Shown here in pieces: positions 10,697 through 18,540 of a stretch of DNA of 64,000 bases. The stretch's first letter is position 1; each line of letters starts with the position of its first letter. The stretch is from Propionibacteriaceae bacterium. GTDB lineage: Bacteria > Actinomycetota > Actinomycetes > Propionibacteriales > Propionibacteriaceae. The notes beneath the pieces are model-generated. The model saw only the letters and a program-made list of their open reading frames with translations. It ran no database searches and had not been told where the DNA came from. The stretch is from contig JAFKJK010000012.1 in NCBI GenBank assembly GCA_017306015.1, positions 120,537 to 184,536 on the forward strand. Reading direction: 5' to 3'. The position numbers were made by a program, and so were the translations under genes.

Positions 10697-11320
10697 ATGA
10701 CTGAGTCCGCCTCGCCGCCCGGAGCGTCCGTCGAACGGCTGGTCTTCTTCAGTGACGCAGCGGTCGCGATCGCGCTGACGCTGCTGATCCTGCCGCTGAT
10801 GGAGGGGGTGGGCGAAGCCGTCCACGAGGGTCTGGACGCCTTCGGCTACCTCGGCCAGAACATCTCCGCGGTGGTCAGCTTCGTGCTGAGCTTCGTGATC
10901 ATCGCCCGGTTCTGGCGATCGCACCGCCGCCTGTTCGACCGCCTCGAATTCGAGGCGCCGGGGATCTTCTGGCTGAACATGGCCTGGCTGCTGTCGATCG
11001 TCTTCCTGCCGGTGGCTACGGCGATCACCGGCGCGATGCCGGTCGACCGGCCGCAGCTGACCGTCTACATCGGCACCATGCTGATCGCGTCCCTCAGCCT
11101 CACCGGGATGGAGATGGTCGCCTGGCGGCACCCGGAGACCTGGGTCGAAGGCGCGCAGGTGAGCCGCGAAGCCATCCATGTGTCGTGGGCGATGGTGATC
11201 CTGATGGTGCTTGCGCTCGGGGTCGCGCTCGCCTGGCCGGTGGTCGGCTACTGGGCGCTGCTGCTCCTGCTCCTGGCGCGTCCGGTCAGGCTGCTGCTCG
11301 ACCGTTTCGACGCCCGCTGA
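10697..11320 (+). CDS. TMEM175-family (DUF1211) cation channel-like protein
   Basis: Protein of 207 residues with six hydrophobic segments. The hallmark is the first helix RLVFFSDAAVAIALTLLILP, matching the RxxxFSDAxxAIxxTLL signature that lines the pore in TMEM175 potassium channels; bacterial forms are tetramers of six-helix subunits. ATG at 10697. Its stop (11318-11320) directly abuts the stop of the convergent DUF4185-like gene, leaving no terminator space. Confidence 0.88.
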   Translation: MTESASPPGASVERLVFFSDAAVAIALTLLILPLMEGVGEAVHEGLDAFGYLGQNISAVVSFVLSFVIIARFWRSHRRLFDRLEFEAPGIFWLNMAWLLSIVFLPVATAITGAMPVDRPQLTVYIGTMLIASLSLTGMEMVAWRHPETWVEGAQVSREAIHVSWAMVILMVLALGVALAWPVVGYWALLLLLLARPVRLLLDRFDAR

Positions 11321-13042
11321 CTACCACTCGCCCGACACCAGCCGGTGCTCCAGCAGCACCACCTGGTACGGGTTCCACGTCGACAGGGTGTACCGCAGGA
11401 CGAGGTCGTCGCCGTCCCGCCGGGAGTCGAACAGGTACGGGGCGTAGGCACCGCCGGTGCTCCGCGCCTGGGCCCGGAAGATCCGGTCGCCGACCTCGTC
11501 GTCCGGCCCGGTCTTGATGAACCGCGTGAACGGGTCGGACGACATCCCGCCGGCGACCCAGTCGAGCAGCCGCAGCCGTGGCGTCCACGGGCCCCAGGGA
11601 TGCTCGGCCCAGCGCAGCGTCACCGCGGCACCGATCGGATCCTCCGGCCCGGACGCGGCCAGCAACGCGTACTTCCCGGCCTCCGGGACCCAGCGCACCG
11701 ACAGCTCCCCCAGTGCACCCGGACGGAACAGTGGGGCCGCCTGCTCCTCCCCGTCCGCCCAGCCGGAGCCGTCCCAGTAGCGCAGGCCGAGCTCCTCGGT
11801 CGGGACCGGGTGTTCGAGCCCGTCCAGCCGGTCGAGCGCGACCGCGTCCAGCATCGCCAGCCGAACCTCCGACGCGCGGTACGGCCCCGTCCCCCACAGC
11901 AGCAGGACGTCCCCGCCGGCCGGCTCTGAACCGAAGTACCTGTCCCCCCGGTTCACAACGGCCGATTCTGAACCAAGGGGACAGGTACTTTGGTTCAGAG
12001 CGGACGCCGGGAGCAGCTGGGCGGACACGTTGACGAAGTGGCGGCTGCTCAGCGTCGCCAGCACGGCGAAGCGGACGGGGCGGCGCCGGGCGGCGGGGTC
12101 GATCGGCAGCGCCGGGTCGACCGCCCGGGCCAGCACCGAGCGTCCCATCACGAGCCAGTCGCGGAAGTGGTCGGCGCTGAAGAGCCCGTACAGCAGGCCG
12201 CCGCGCGAGAACGCGTCCAGCGGCACGTCGTACTCGCGCATCGACGCCCGGTCCAGCCGCAGCGGTGAGCCGTGGAACCGCACCACAGGCAGGTCGTCGC
12301 CGGGCAGTACCTCGGCGATCGAGTCCCTCGTCGCAAGCCAGGGCCGGCGGCGCCAGTGGGTGTCGCCAAACAGCAGGAAGCTGCGTCCCCCGTGCTCGAA
12401 GCGGACGCCCAGGTCGGTGCCCCGCACCCCGGCCGACGACTCCGACCGGCTCAGCGTGGGCCGGCGCTGCCCCCACGGCGTCGGGGTGGCGTCCAGCTCT
12501 CCGGTGACCTGGGCCAGTTTCACCGAGGAGTTCGATGCCTCGGCGTGCGCGCCCTCGGCGATCCGCAGGCAGGCCGCTCGCACCCAGCGCCCTCCAGGCG
12601 TGCGGTGGTAGCTGAACACCGACCCGTCCTCGTCGGTCAGCGCCTGCGGCCAGTCGGACGCGAATGCCGCCACCGCCCTCAGGCTCGACTCCGGGACGCC
12701 GAGGTCGGCCGCGCTCGGCGGCTCCGGCAGCGCCGGCGCGACCCAGGCGGACGCGGTCGTCCGCAGCCAGTGTCCGTCGTCGAACCGGTAGTGGGCGTGC
12801 CCGGACGGCTCCGGAACCCGCGCGCTCAGGACGCCGTCAACCAGCGCGAGCTCGGCCGGCCCCAGCGCGTTCTCGCTGATCGTCGCCAACCGCACCCACG
12901 GCCGGTCGGGACGGTCGGTCAGCCGCCGATAGTGCGCCACGACCGTGCCGTCGAGCACCGCAGCCTCCAGCGGCTGCCGCCGCCACCAGGGTGACCGGCG
13001 ACCAACGGTCGCCGAACCCGGCCCGAGCTGGGCTCCGGTCAT
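11321..13042 (-). CDS. DUF4185-like protein carrying an in-frame repeat insertion
   Basis: Protein of 573 residues with no signal peptide. The central part has GTDLGVRFEHGGRSFLLFGDTHW, the GxDxG...LFGDT pattern of DUF4185-type five-bladed propeller proteins, followed by repeated W/Y-rich blade motifs such as FTRFIKTGPDD and APYLFDSRRDGDDLVLRYT. Activity is unknown; some relatives are linked to glycan processing. Residues about 348-373 are encoded by two inverted family A repeats (11924-12000) and read NQSTCPLGSE...NRGDRYFGSE. These residues look foreign and sit in what should be a loop. ATG 13042 overlaps the upstream GT87 stop by 4 bp. A longer frame through the upstream gene is a shadow. 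Confidence 0.82.
   Translation of the reverse strand: MTGAQLGPGSATVGRRSPWWRRQPLEAAVLDGTVVAHYRRLTDRPDRPWVRLATISENALGPAELALVDGVLSARVPEPSGHAHYRFDDGHWLRTTASAWVAPALPEPPSAADLGVPESSLRAVAAFASDWPQALTDEDGSVFSYHRTPGGRWVRAACLRIAEGAHAEASNSSVKLAQVTGELDATPTPWGQRRPTLSRSESSAGVRGTDLGVRFEHGGRSFLLFGDTHWRRRPWLATRDSIAEVLPGDDLPVVRFHGSPLRLDRASMREYDVPLDAFSRGGLLYGLFSADHFRDWLVMGRSVLARAVDPALPIDPAARRRPVRFAVLATLSSRHFVNVSAQLLPASALNQSTCPLGSESAVVNRGDRYFGSEPAGGDVLLLWGTGPYRASEVRLAMLDAVALDRLDGLEHPVPTEELGLRYWDGSGWADGEEQAAPLFRPGALGELSVRWVPEAGKYALLAASGPEDPIGAAVTLRWAEHPWGPWTPRLRLLDWVAGGMSSDPFTRFIKTGPDDEVGDRIFRAQARSTGGAYAPYLFDSRRDGDDLVLRYTLSTWNPYQVVLLEHRLVSGEW
11924..12000. repeat. Family A inverted pair inside a coding region
   Basis: A forward copy at 11927-11955 and an inverted copy at 11969-11997, separated by 13 bp and framed by CTCTGAACC and GGTTCAGAG, together form a long imperfect hairpin. 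Read on the minus strand the element has no stop and keeps the DUF4185-like frame, adding about 24-26 residues. Unlike the intergenic copies, the central base of one arm differs (AACCAAG versus AACCGAAG), and each copy is 29 bp. Confidence 0.92.
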
Positions 13043-14214
13043 GCCCGTCCGGCGGCCGGACGCGGGCCGACCCCGAGCACGAGCAGGACGGCCAGCGCCG
13101 GGAGTTCGACCCCGATCCGCAGCAGCGGGTCGATGGTGACCTGGTAGTCGTCGAACCACGGATAGCCGAGGAAGACCGCGAACAGCACCAGGCCGAGCAC
13201 CAGTGGCACCCGTCCGCGTTGCAGCAGCCACCAGGCCGCCACCAGCACAAGCCACAGCTGGTGGTGCGGCCACGAGATCGGAGACACCGCGACCGACAGC
13301 GCGCCGACCATGAGCGTCGCGCCGAGCAGGTCGTCCTCGCGGAAAGCACGCGCCGCCCGCCAGTACGCCAGGGCGGCGACCGCGAGGACGAGGACGACCC
13401 AGACCACCTTGGTCGCGGTGCCGTCGCCGAACGTCCTGGCGAGCAGGCCCAGCAGCGACTTGTTCACCGTCGAGTCGGTGCGTCCGACCCGTCCGGTCTG
13501 CCACAGCTTGTCGGTCCAGTAGGCGAGCGACGCCTGCGGCAGGACGGCGAACGCCAACCCCGTCGCCGCGGCGAACGTGCCCGACGCGACCGCGGCCTGC
13601 CGCCACTGCCGGGTGAGGAGGTAGTACGGGACGAACACCAGCGGCGTCAGCTTGATGGCGCCGGCCAGGCCCACCAGCACGCCTCGCCAGCGTGGCGGCA
13701 GGGTGTGGTCGAACAGGGCCAGCGCGATCACGAACAGACTGACCTGGCCGACGACCAGGTTGTGCAGGAACGGATAGGTGAACACCACCGGGATCGCGAG
13801 CCCCGCTGTCCACGCCACCCGCAGCGCCGTGCTCGGCGAGCCACCCACCCGCGTCCCCGGATCCGGACGGGTGAGCAGCCACAGGCAGGCCGCGATCACC
13901 GCGAAGGTGACCGCCGTCCAGACCATCTTCGCCACCGTCAGCGGCACGAAGACCAGCCACGACAGCACCAGCGCGGCGAATGGCGGGTAGGTGAAGCCGA
14001 GTCCCTTCACGGTCGGGTGCTCGTACACCCACGCGTACAGGTCGCCGCCGCCGAAGGCGTAGCCGATCGCCCCGCGGTAGATCTCCAGGTCGCCGAGGAT
14101 GCCCGACTTCGTCGTCGCGCTCAGCGCCGTCACGAGGACGACCCCGCAGGCGATCGCGACCACGACCAGCCCGGACGCCAGGATGCGCGTCCGCTGCCGG
14201 GAGGTCGCCTGCAC
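13039..14214 (-). CDS. GT87 family (DUF2029) membrane mannosyltransferase-like protein
   Basis: Protein of about 391 residues, paralogous to the product at 9326-10573. It has DLEIYRGAIGYAF after TM1, AIKLTPLVFVPY in the middle and SPISWPHHQLWL near residue 330, the same three landmarks. About ten membrane helices. It is predicted to transfer a sugar from a polyprenol-phosphate donor to an extracytoplasmic acceptor. The start is uncertain: GTG 14214 is the only reasonable start codon near the first helix, and GGTGAGG lies very close to it. It is the first gene of a two-gene operon with the DUF4185-like gene (ATGA overlap). Confidence 0.85.
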   Translation of the reverse strand: MQATSRQRTRILASGLVVVAIACGVVLVTALSATTKSGILGDLEIYRGAIGYAFGGGDLYAWVYEHPTVKGLGFTYPPFAALVLSWLVFVPLTVAKMVWTAVTFAVIAACLWLLTRPDPGTRVGGSPSTALRVAWTAGLAIPVVFTYPFLHNLVVGQVSLFVIALALFDHTLPPRWRGVLVGLAGAIKLTPLVFVPYYLLTRQWRQAAVASGTFAAATGLAFAVLPQASLAYWTDKLWQTGRVGRTDSTVNKSLLGLLARTFGDGTATKVVWVVLVLAVAALAYWRAARAFREDDLLGATLMVGALSVAVSPISWPHHQLWLVLVAAWWLLQRGRVPLVLGLVLFAVFLGYPWFDDYQVTIDPLLRIGVELPALAVLLVLGVGPRPAAGRA

Positions 14215-14391
14215 GGCCTCACCATAGACGACGATGACATCCCGGCGCGGAGCGTCGGTTTGTCGAGGAGTGCCGACCACGGGCGCCTCAGACGAGGACC
14301 GCGCGCCAGTGCGGGGCTTGGGGGGAGTCCTGACGCAGCCAGCGCTTGCGCCGGGTGAGGAACAGTGGCCGTCGAAACGGCTCGGCCGGGT

Positions 14392-14430
14392 GAGAGGACT
14401 CTCATTCGGCTCTCCCTCTGGGCTCACCCG
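14392..14430 (+). promoter_or_regulatory. Conserved upstream motif, copy 1 (possible response-regulator site)
   Basis: The motif contains CTCTCATTCGGCTCTCC, in which CTCTC recurs at 14399 and 14410, an 11-bp period typical of OmpR-type regulator sites. It is followed by a CACCCG end. It aligns with 16064-16101 and 16474-16506. It lies about 65 bp upstream of the secreted-protein gene at 14492. Confidence 0.5.
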
Positions 14431-14491
14431 CGTCGACTGAAGTAGGCGACATCGATCCACCAACGGGATCCACCAACGGAAGGAACGCATC

Positions 14492-14911
14492 ATGCGGATC
14501 AACCGCTCGACCGCAGCCTGGGCCGTCACCGGAGCCCTCGGCTTCACCGTCCTCGGCGGCGCGGCGATCGCCACGGCCGACACCCCCGGCCCGCTGCCAC
14601 CGGCATCGTCCTCGGCGGCGCCGACATCCGGCGGGGGGACGCCGGCAGCGACCCCGTCCACCGGCACGTCCCCTACCGGGACCACCGGGACGGTGGCGCC
14701 GACCGTGAACACCGCGCCCACCCCCAACACCGCGAACACCCCGAACACGGCGAACTCACCCAATACGGCGAATACGCCGGCCAGCCCCAACACCGCGAAT
14801 ACCGCGAACACCCCGGCCAGCCCCAACACCCCCAACACCCCCAGCACGCCGGCCAGCCCGAACACGCCGAACACGCCGAACTCCGCGCCCAGCGCCCCTT
14901 CGGCAGACTGA
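14492..14911 (+). CDS. Secreted or anchored Pro/Thr/Asn-rich repeat protein
   Basis: Protein of 139 residues. Residues 1-30 resemble a signal or anchor: basic start, RSTAAWAVTGALGFTVLGG, then ATA|D as a possible cleavage site. The rest is low-complexity and probably disordered: about 45 residues rich in S/T/P/G, then about 60 residues of PNT, ANT and PAS triplets (PNTANTPNTANSPNT and variants). No LPxTG-type motif is present. The N-terminus is clearly related to that of the small protein at 16142. ATG 14492 has AAGGAA eight bases upstream. It lies 4 bp before the kinase gene, so they form one transcription unit. Its role is unknown; a cell-wall spacer is possible. Confidence 0.8.
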   Translation: MRINRSTAAWAVTGALGFTVLGGAAIATADTPGPLPPASSSAAPTSGGGTPAATPSTGTSPTGTTGTVAPTVNTAPTPNTANTPNTANSPNTANTPASPNTANTANTPASPNTPNTPSTPASPNTPNTPNSAPSAPSAD

Positions 14912-14915
14912 TCGC

Positions 14916-16145
14916 ATGGTCGAGTTGCCCCTCGCGGCAGCCCTGCTGCAGTCCGCGGACGCAGCGGGGCTGCTGCGGGCCGCGCTCACCGGTGTTCCCG
15001 ACGCCGACGTCCCCGGCTTCCGGGCCGACCTGACCACCTGGCAGTACCGGCCGGGCGCAGAGGTCACCGCCGGCTACCGCGTCACCTACCGCGACAGCGG
15101 ACGGGAGGTGGTCGACCACCTCTTCGCAACCACCGCCGACCTCGGCGAGGCGGCAGCGTCCGTGGCCGCCGAGGGGTTCCGGTTCTCGGTCTGGCGGCAC
15201 CCCGACGACCCGCGCCTGCCCGGCCTGGCCGCGGCCTGCGACCCCGACGAGGTGCGGACGTGGCCCGGCGTCGGCCCGGGCCTCAGCCGACTGGACCTGA
15301 TCAGCTACCGGCCGCTCCGGCGGGCCGTGCTGCGGGCGACGACCGCGACCGGCACCGCCTACCTCAAGGTGCTCCGTCCGGACCGGGCCGAGCGGCTCGC
15401 GACCAGGCAACGGCTGTTCGCCGAGGCGGACCTCGCCCCGGCGCTGTCCGGCCGGCCGGCGACCGGCGTCCTCGTCACGCCCGAGTCTCCCGGCGTCCCG
15501 CTCACGACGCTCCTCGCCGGATCGGGAGAGCTGCCGTCGGCGGCGGGCATCGTCGACCTGCTCGACCGGCTGCCTCCGGGGCTGGCCGCTCTGGATCGTC
15601 GCCCAGCCTGGTCGGACCGGCTGGACTTCCACGCCGCGACCGCCGTCCAGCGGCTGCCCGAGGAATCCGGACGCATCGAGGCGCTCGCCGGCGAGCTCCA
15701 GCGGCTGCTCGGCACCACCCCGGTCGGCCCGCCGGTGCCCACCCACGGCGACTTCTACGAGGCCAACGTGATGGTGGACGGGGACCAGCTCGGCCTGATC
15801 GACCTGGAGAACGCCGGCCCCGGGCTGCGGGAGGACGACCTGGCCTGCCTGCTCGCCCACCTCGCCGTCCTGCCCGGCCTCTCGCCGGCCCACTACGGCC
15901 GCGTGCCCGGAGTGCTCGCCGACTGGACGGACGACTTCTCCGGCCGGGTTCATCCCGTCGCTCTGGCCGCCCGGGTGGCTGCTGTCCTGCTGAGCCTCGT
16001 CGCGGGCGGCGAGGGCGACCAGGCCGAGCACCGGCTCGAGCTCGCCGAGGCCTGGGCGCGTTCGATGAGAGAACCCTCATCGGCTGGCCCTGCAACACCC
16101 GAGCAGCGTCCGGCTAGCCTGAACGACGAGCAGGAGGAGACATGA
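14916..16145 (+). CDS. APH-fold kinase (aminoglycoside phosphotransferase family)
   Basis: Protein of 409 residues. The C-terminal lobe carries the APH catalytic loop THGDFYEANVMVD near residue 276, with the catalytic Asp and metal-binding Asn, then LGLIDLENAGPG with the DFG-equivalent Asp. The N-terminal lobe contains TAYLKVLRP, a plausible ATP-binding Lys. The first 130 residues contain an extra domain (YRPGAEVTAGYRVTYRDSG). The substrate is unknown; the family covers antibiotics, choline, homoserine and sugars. The setting between two related secreted proteins is not that of a resistance gene. The 3' end contains a copy of the motif seen upstream of the first secreted protein. Confidence 0.83.
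   Translation: MVELPLAAALLQSADAAGLLRAALTGVPDADVPGFRADLTTWQYRPGAEVTAGYRVTYRDSGREVVDHLFATTADLGEAAASVAAEGFRFSVWRHPDDPRLPGLAAACDPDEVRTWPGVGPGLSRLDLISYRPLRRAVLRATTATGTAYLKVLRPDRAERLATRQRLFAEADLAPALSGRPATGVLVTPESPGVPLTTLLAGSGELPSAAGIVDLLDRLPPGLAALDRRPAWSDRLDFHAATAVQRLPEESGRIEALAGELQRLLGTTPVGPPVPTHGDFYEANVMVDGDQLGLIDLENAGPGLREDDLACLLAHLAVLPGLSPAHYGRVPGVLADWTDDFSGRVHPVALAARVAAVLLSLVAGGEGDQAEHRLELAEAWARSMREPSSAGPATPEQRPASLNDEQEET
16064..16101 (+). promoter_or_regulatory. Conserved upstream motif, copy 2, inside the kinase 3' end
   Basis: It contains GAGAGAACCCTCATCGGCT and ends in AACACCCG, aligning with 14392-14430 and with 16474-16506. It lies 41 bp upstream of the ATG at 16142 but within the kinase reading frame, so it may be an internal promoter or operator for the second small protein. 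Confidence 0.45.
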
Positions 16146-16405
16146 CGGGATCCCGGGCCACCACCGCGTGGGTGGTCTCCGGCGCCATCGGGCTCGTCAC
16201 CTTCACCGCCGGGATGCTCGCCAGCCAGGGCGGCGAGGCAGCGCCGGCGGAGCCCCGGCCGGCGATCGTCGTGAATCCCGACGTGCGGTCCTCCCCCACG
16301 GCGACCGCGGCGACGGAGAAGCCCAGCCCGTCCGCCACCGCCACAGCGACCGCAGCGACCGCGCCCTCACCGGTGAGCCCACCCAGCGCGGAGACACCGG
16401 ACTGA
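16142..16405 (+). CDS. Small secreted or anchored Ala/Thr/Pro-rich protein
   Basis: Protein of 87 residues. Residues 1-30 (RATTAWVVSGAIGLVTFTAG and following) form a signal or anchor closely related to that of the protein at 14492. The rest is disordered: PTATAATEKPSPSATATATA and similar. ATG 16142 overlaps the kinase stop (ATGA), with GGAGGAG seven bases upstream. Function unknown; it is a paralogue of the 14492 product without the PNT repeats. Confidence 0.8.
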   Translation: MTGSRATTAWVVSGAIGLVTFTAGMLASQGGEAAPAEPRPAIVVNPDVRSSPTATAATEKPSPSATATATAATAPSPVSPPSAETPD

Positions 16406-16473
16406 GCCCGGATCCACCGACCTCCGCCTACTGCGCGGCCCCGTCCGGGCGCTGGCTATTCCTCGCTTCGCTC

Positions 16474-16506
16474 GTCAGGACCCTCAATCGGCTCGCCTGC
16501 ACACCC
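16474..16506 (+). promoter_or_regulatory. Conserved upstream motif, copy 3
   Basis: It contains AGGACCCTCAATCGGCTC and ends in GCACACCCG, aligning with copies 1 and 2. It lies in the 175-base gap before the winged-helix gene at 16581. It may serve that gene or be a relic. Confidence 0.4.
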
Positions 16507-16580
16507 GGCTGGTGCGGCTCGCGACCGCGGCCATCGGTGGATCCGGATTGAGTGTCCGAGCCGCCTGCCATGATGGCCGG

Positions 16581-17762
16581 ATGCTCCGCTTCAGCGACGC
16601 CCAGCGGCGCACCCGGCTCGCCCGTCGGCACGGTGTGCACCCGGCATTCCGCCACCCGGATCCGGTGACCGCCACCCGCGCGATGACCGTCCTGCACGCC
16701 ACCGAGCCGCCCACCGTCCACCTCGCCCTGCAGGCCCGCGTCGACGGGTTGACGATCGACGCCGTCGACGAACTCCTGAATGAGCAGCGCACGGTCGTCA
16801 AGCAGCTGGCGATGCGCCGGACGCTGTTCGGGTTCACGCGTGACCTGTTGCCGGCAGCGCTGGGCAGCGCCTCCGCCCGGGTGGCCGGCTCGGAGCTGCG
16901 CCGGCTGGCCGGCGACGTGGAGCGGGCCGGCGTGGCGAGGGACGGCGTCGCCTGGGTGGAGTCCGCAGCGGCGGACGTGCTCGCTCATCTCGGGGCGGAC
17001 GGCGCGCTCGACGTCCCCACGTTGAGGCAGCAGGTGCCGGCCCTGGCCGCCCGGATCACGTACGGCAGCGGCAAATGGAGCCAGGAGGCCCCGGTCGCAC
17101 CGCGCGTGCTCACCCTGCTCGGCGCCCGCGGCCAGGTGTTCCGCGGCCGCAATGCTGGCCACTGGCGGATCTCCCGGCCCAGCTGGACGACGGCTCGGGC
17201 CTGGCTGGGCGAGGATCCCGTCCCGCTGCCAGAGGCCGAGGGGTATGCCGAGCTCGTCCGCCGGTGGCTGTGGACGTTCGGTCCGGGAACGGAGACCGAC
17301 CTGGTCTGGTGGCTGGGCGCGACCAAGACGACGGTCCGCCGGGCGCTGGCCGACGTCGCGGCGGCCGGCGTCGAACTCGACTCCGGCGAGACCGGCTGGG
17401 TGCTGCCCGGCGACGAGAAGCCCGACGAGCCGGTCGAGCCGTGGGCCGCCCTGCTGCCGACACTGGATCCGACCACCATGGGCTGGAAGCAGCGCGACTT
17501 CTACCTCGACCCCGCCGATGTCCCCTACCTGTTCGACTCGGTCGGCAACGGCGGCACCACGGCCTGGTGGTGCGGACGGGTGGTCGGCTGCTGGGTGCAG
17601 GAGCCGGACGGGAGCGTCCGCATCGTCTACCGCACCGACCCTGGACGGACCGCCCGAGCCGCGCTCGACGCGGAGGCCGGCCGGCTCACCGAGTTCTTCG
17701 CCGGCGAGGTGGTGGCGTCGACCTTCGCCTCCCCGCAAGTGCGTGGAGAGCGGCTGTCCTGA
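16581..17762 (+). CDS. Winged-helix DNA-binding protein (HTH_42/AlkX-YcaQ superfamily)
   Basis: Protein of about 393 residues. It has the tandem winged-helix pattern of the HTH_42 superfamily: VHLALQARVDGLTIDAVDELLNE with VKQLAMRRTLFGF in the first third, WLWTFGPGTETDLVWWLGATKTTVRRAL in the middle and a beta-rich end containing VGCWVQ. Members with known activity (YcaQ/AlkX) are DNA glycosylases for crosslinks or alkylated bases. Many actinobacterial relatives are uncharacterised, so a repair role here is only likely. I chose ATG 16581 (MLRFSDAQRRTRLARRH) because the longer frame upstream crosses the conserved motif region. Confidence 0.82.
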   Translation: MLRFSDAQRRTRLARRHGVHPAFRHPDPVTATRAMTVLHATEPPTVHLALQARVDGLTIDAVDELLNEQRTVVKQLAMRRTLFGFTRDLLPAALGSASARVAGSELRRLAGDVERAGVARDGVAWVESAAADVLAHLGADGALDVPTLRQQVPALAARITYGSGKWSQEAPVAPRVLTLLGARGQVFRGRNAGHWRISRPSWTTARAWLGEDPVPLPEAEGYAELVRRWLWTFGPGTETDLVWWLGATKTTVRRALADVAAAGVELDSGETGWVLPGDEKPDEPVEPWAALLPTLDPTTMGWKQRDFYLDPADVPYLFDSVGNGGTTAWWCGRVVGCWVQEPDGSVRIVYRTDPGRTARAALDAEAGRLTEFFAGEVVASTFASPQVRGERLS

Positions 17763-17827
17763 ACCCGACTCAGCCAAGCGACGGGGACAAGCCCCCGCCA
17801 GCCCACCGACCCGCTCACCCCACCGTC

Positions 17828-17849
17828 ATCCCGGGCCCCGACCCGGGAT
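17828..17849. repeat. Family E palindrome between convergent genes
   Basis: ATCCCGGG, 6 bases, CCCGGGAT: a perfect 8-bp-arm hairpin flanked by GTC on one side and CCCC on the other. The same element occurs at 30073-30094 and, degenerate, near 41101-41124. Here it sits between convergent genes and could act as a bidirectional terminator. Confidence 0.75.
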
Positions 17850-17880
17850 CCCCGGCAGCCGAACGACCGGGACATCACGC

Positions 17881-18540
17881 CTAGACCAGCCGGTAGCCCA
17901 TGCCGCGGACGGTCTCGAAGTAGTCGGCCCCCAGCTTGCGGCGCAGGTAGCGGACGTACACGTCCACGACATTGGAGCCCGGGTCGAAGTCGTAGCCCCA
18001 AGCCCCCGAGAGCAGCTGTTCGCGGCTGAGCACCTGGCCCGGGTTGCGCAGGAAGACCTCAGCGAGCGTGAACTCGCGGGCGGTCAGGTCGACGCTCCGT
18101 CCGCCGACGCTGGCGCGCCGGGTCAGCAGGTCCAGCGACAGGTCACGATGGGCCAGCACCATCGCCGCTTCGCCCGCCGGCTCGGTGCGCAGCCGCAGCT
18201 GGATCCGGGCCAGGAGCTCCTCGAAGGCGAACGGCTTGGGGACGTAGTCGTCCGCCCCCGACTGCAGGCCCGCCACCCGGTCGGCGACGGACGAGCGCGC
18301 CGTCAGCATGATCACCGGCGTCGTCACGCCCTGGCCGCGCAGCCGGGCGAGCACCTCGAAGCCGTCGATGTCGGGCAGCCCGACGTCGAGGACGACCAGG
18401 TCGATGGGCTCGGTCACGGCGAGCTGGACGGCCGCCTCCCCGGACGGCTCGACGAGCGCGGCGAAGCCGGCGGCGCGCAGCCCCTTGGCGATGAAGGCGG
18501 CGATCCGGGGCTCGTCCTCGACGATCAAGACCTGGCTCAC
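17881..18540 (-). CDS. OmpR-family response regulator
   Basis: Protein of 219 residues. The receiver domain (1-115) has the acidic pair VEDEP, the phosphorylation site in LVVLDVGLPDIDG (Asp near 52), T in MLTAR and K in VPKPF. The C-terminal winged helix (about 125-219) ends in VVDVYVRYLRRKLG and the family-typical VRGMGYRLV. GTG 18540 overlaps the kinase stop (GTGA), so this regulator is the second gene of the pair, the reverse of the usual order. Direct repeats with 11-bp period upstream of 14492 are candidate targets, by proximity only. Confidence 0.95.
   Translation of the reverse strand: MSQVLIVEDEPRIAAFIAKGLRAAGFAALVEPSGEAAVQLAVTEPIDLVVLDVGLPDIDGFEVLARLRGQGVTTPVIMLTARSSVADRVAGLQSGADDYVPKPFAFEELLARIQLRLRTEPAGEAAMVLAHRDLSLDLLTRRASVGGRSVDLTAREFTLAEVFLRNPGQVLSREQLLSGAWGYDFDPGSNVVDVYVRYLRRKLGADYFETVRGMGYRLV

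Noticed and set aside
11321..14032. One 903-codon fusion of the GT87 region and DUF4185-like protein
   Set aside because: The first 330 residues are out of the GT87 frame; the ATGA overlap at 13042 marks the true start.
13039..14874. GT87 gene starting at 14874 with a Phe/Gly/Val-rich N-terminus
   Set aside because: The upstream part is the complement of the PNT-repeat gene at 14492 and not part of the enzyme.
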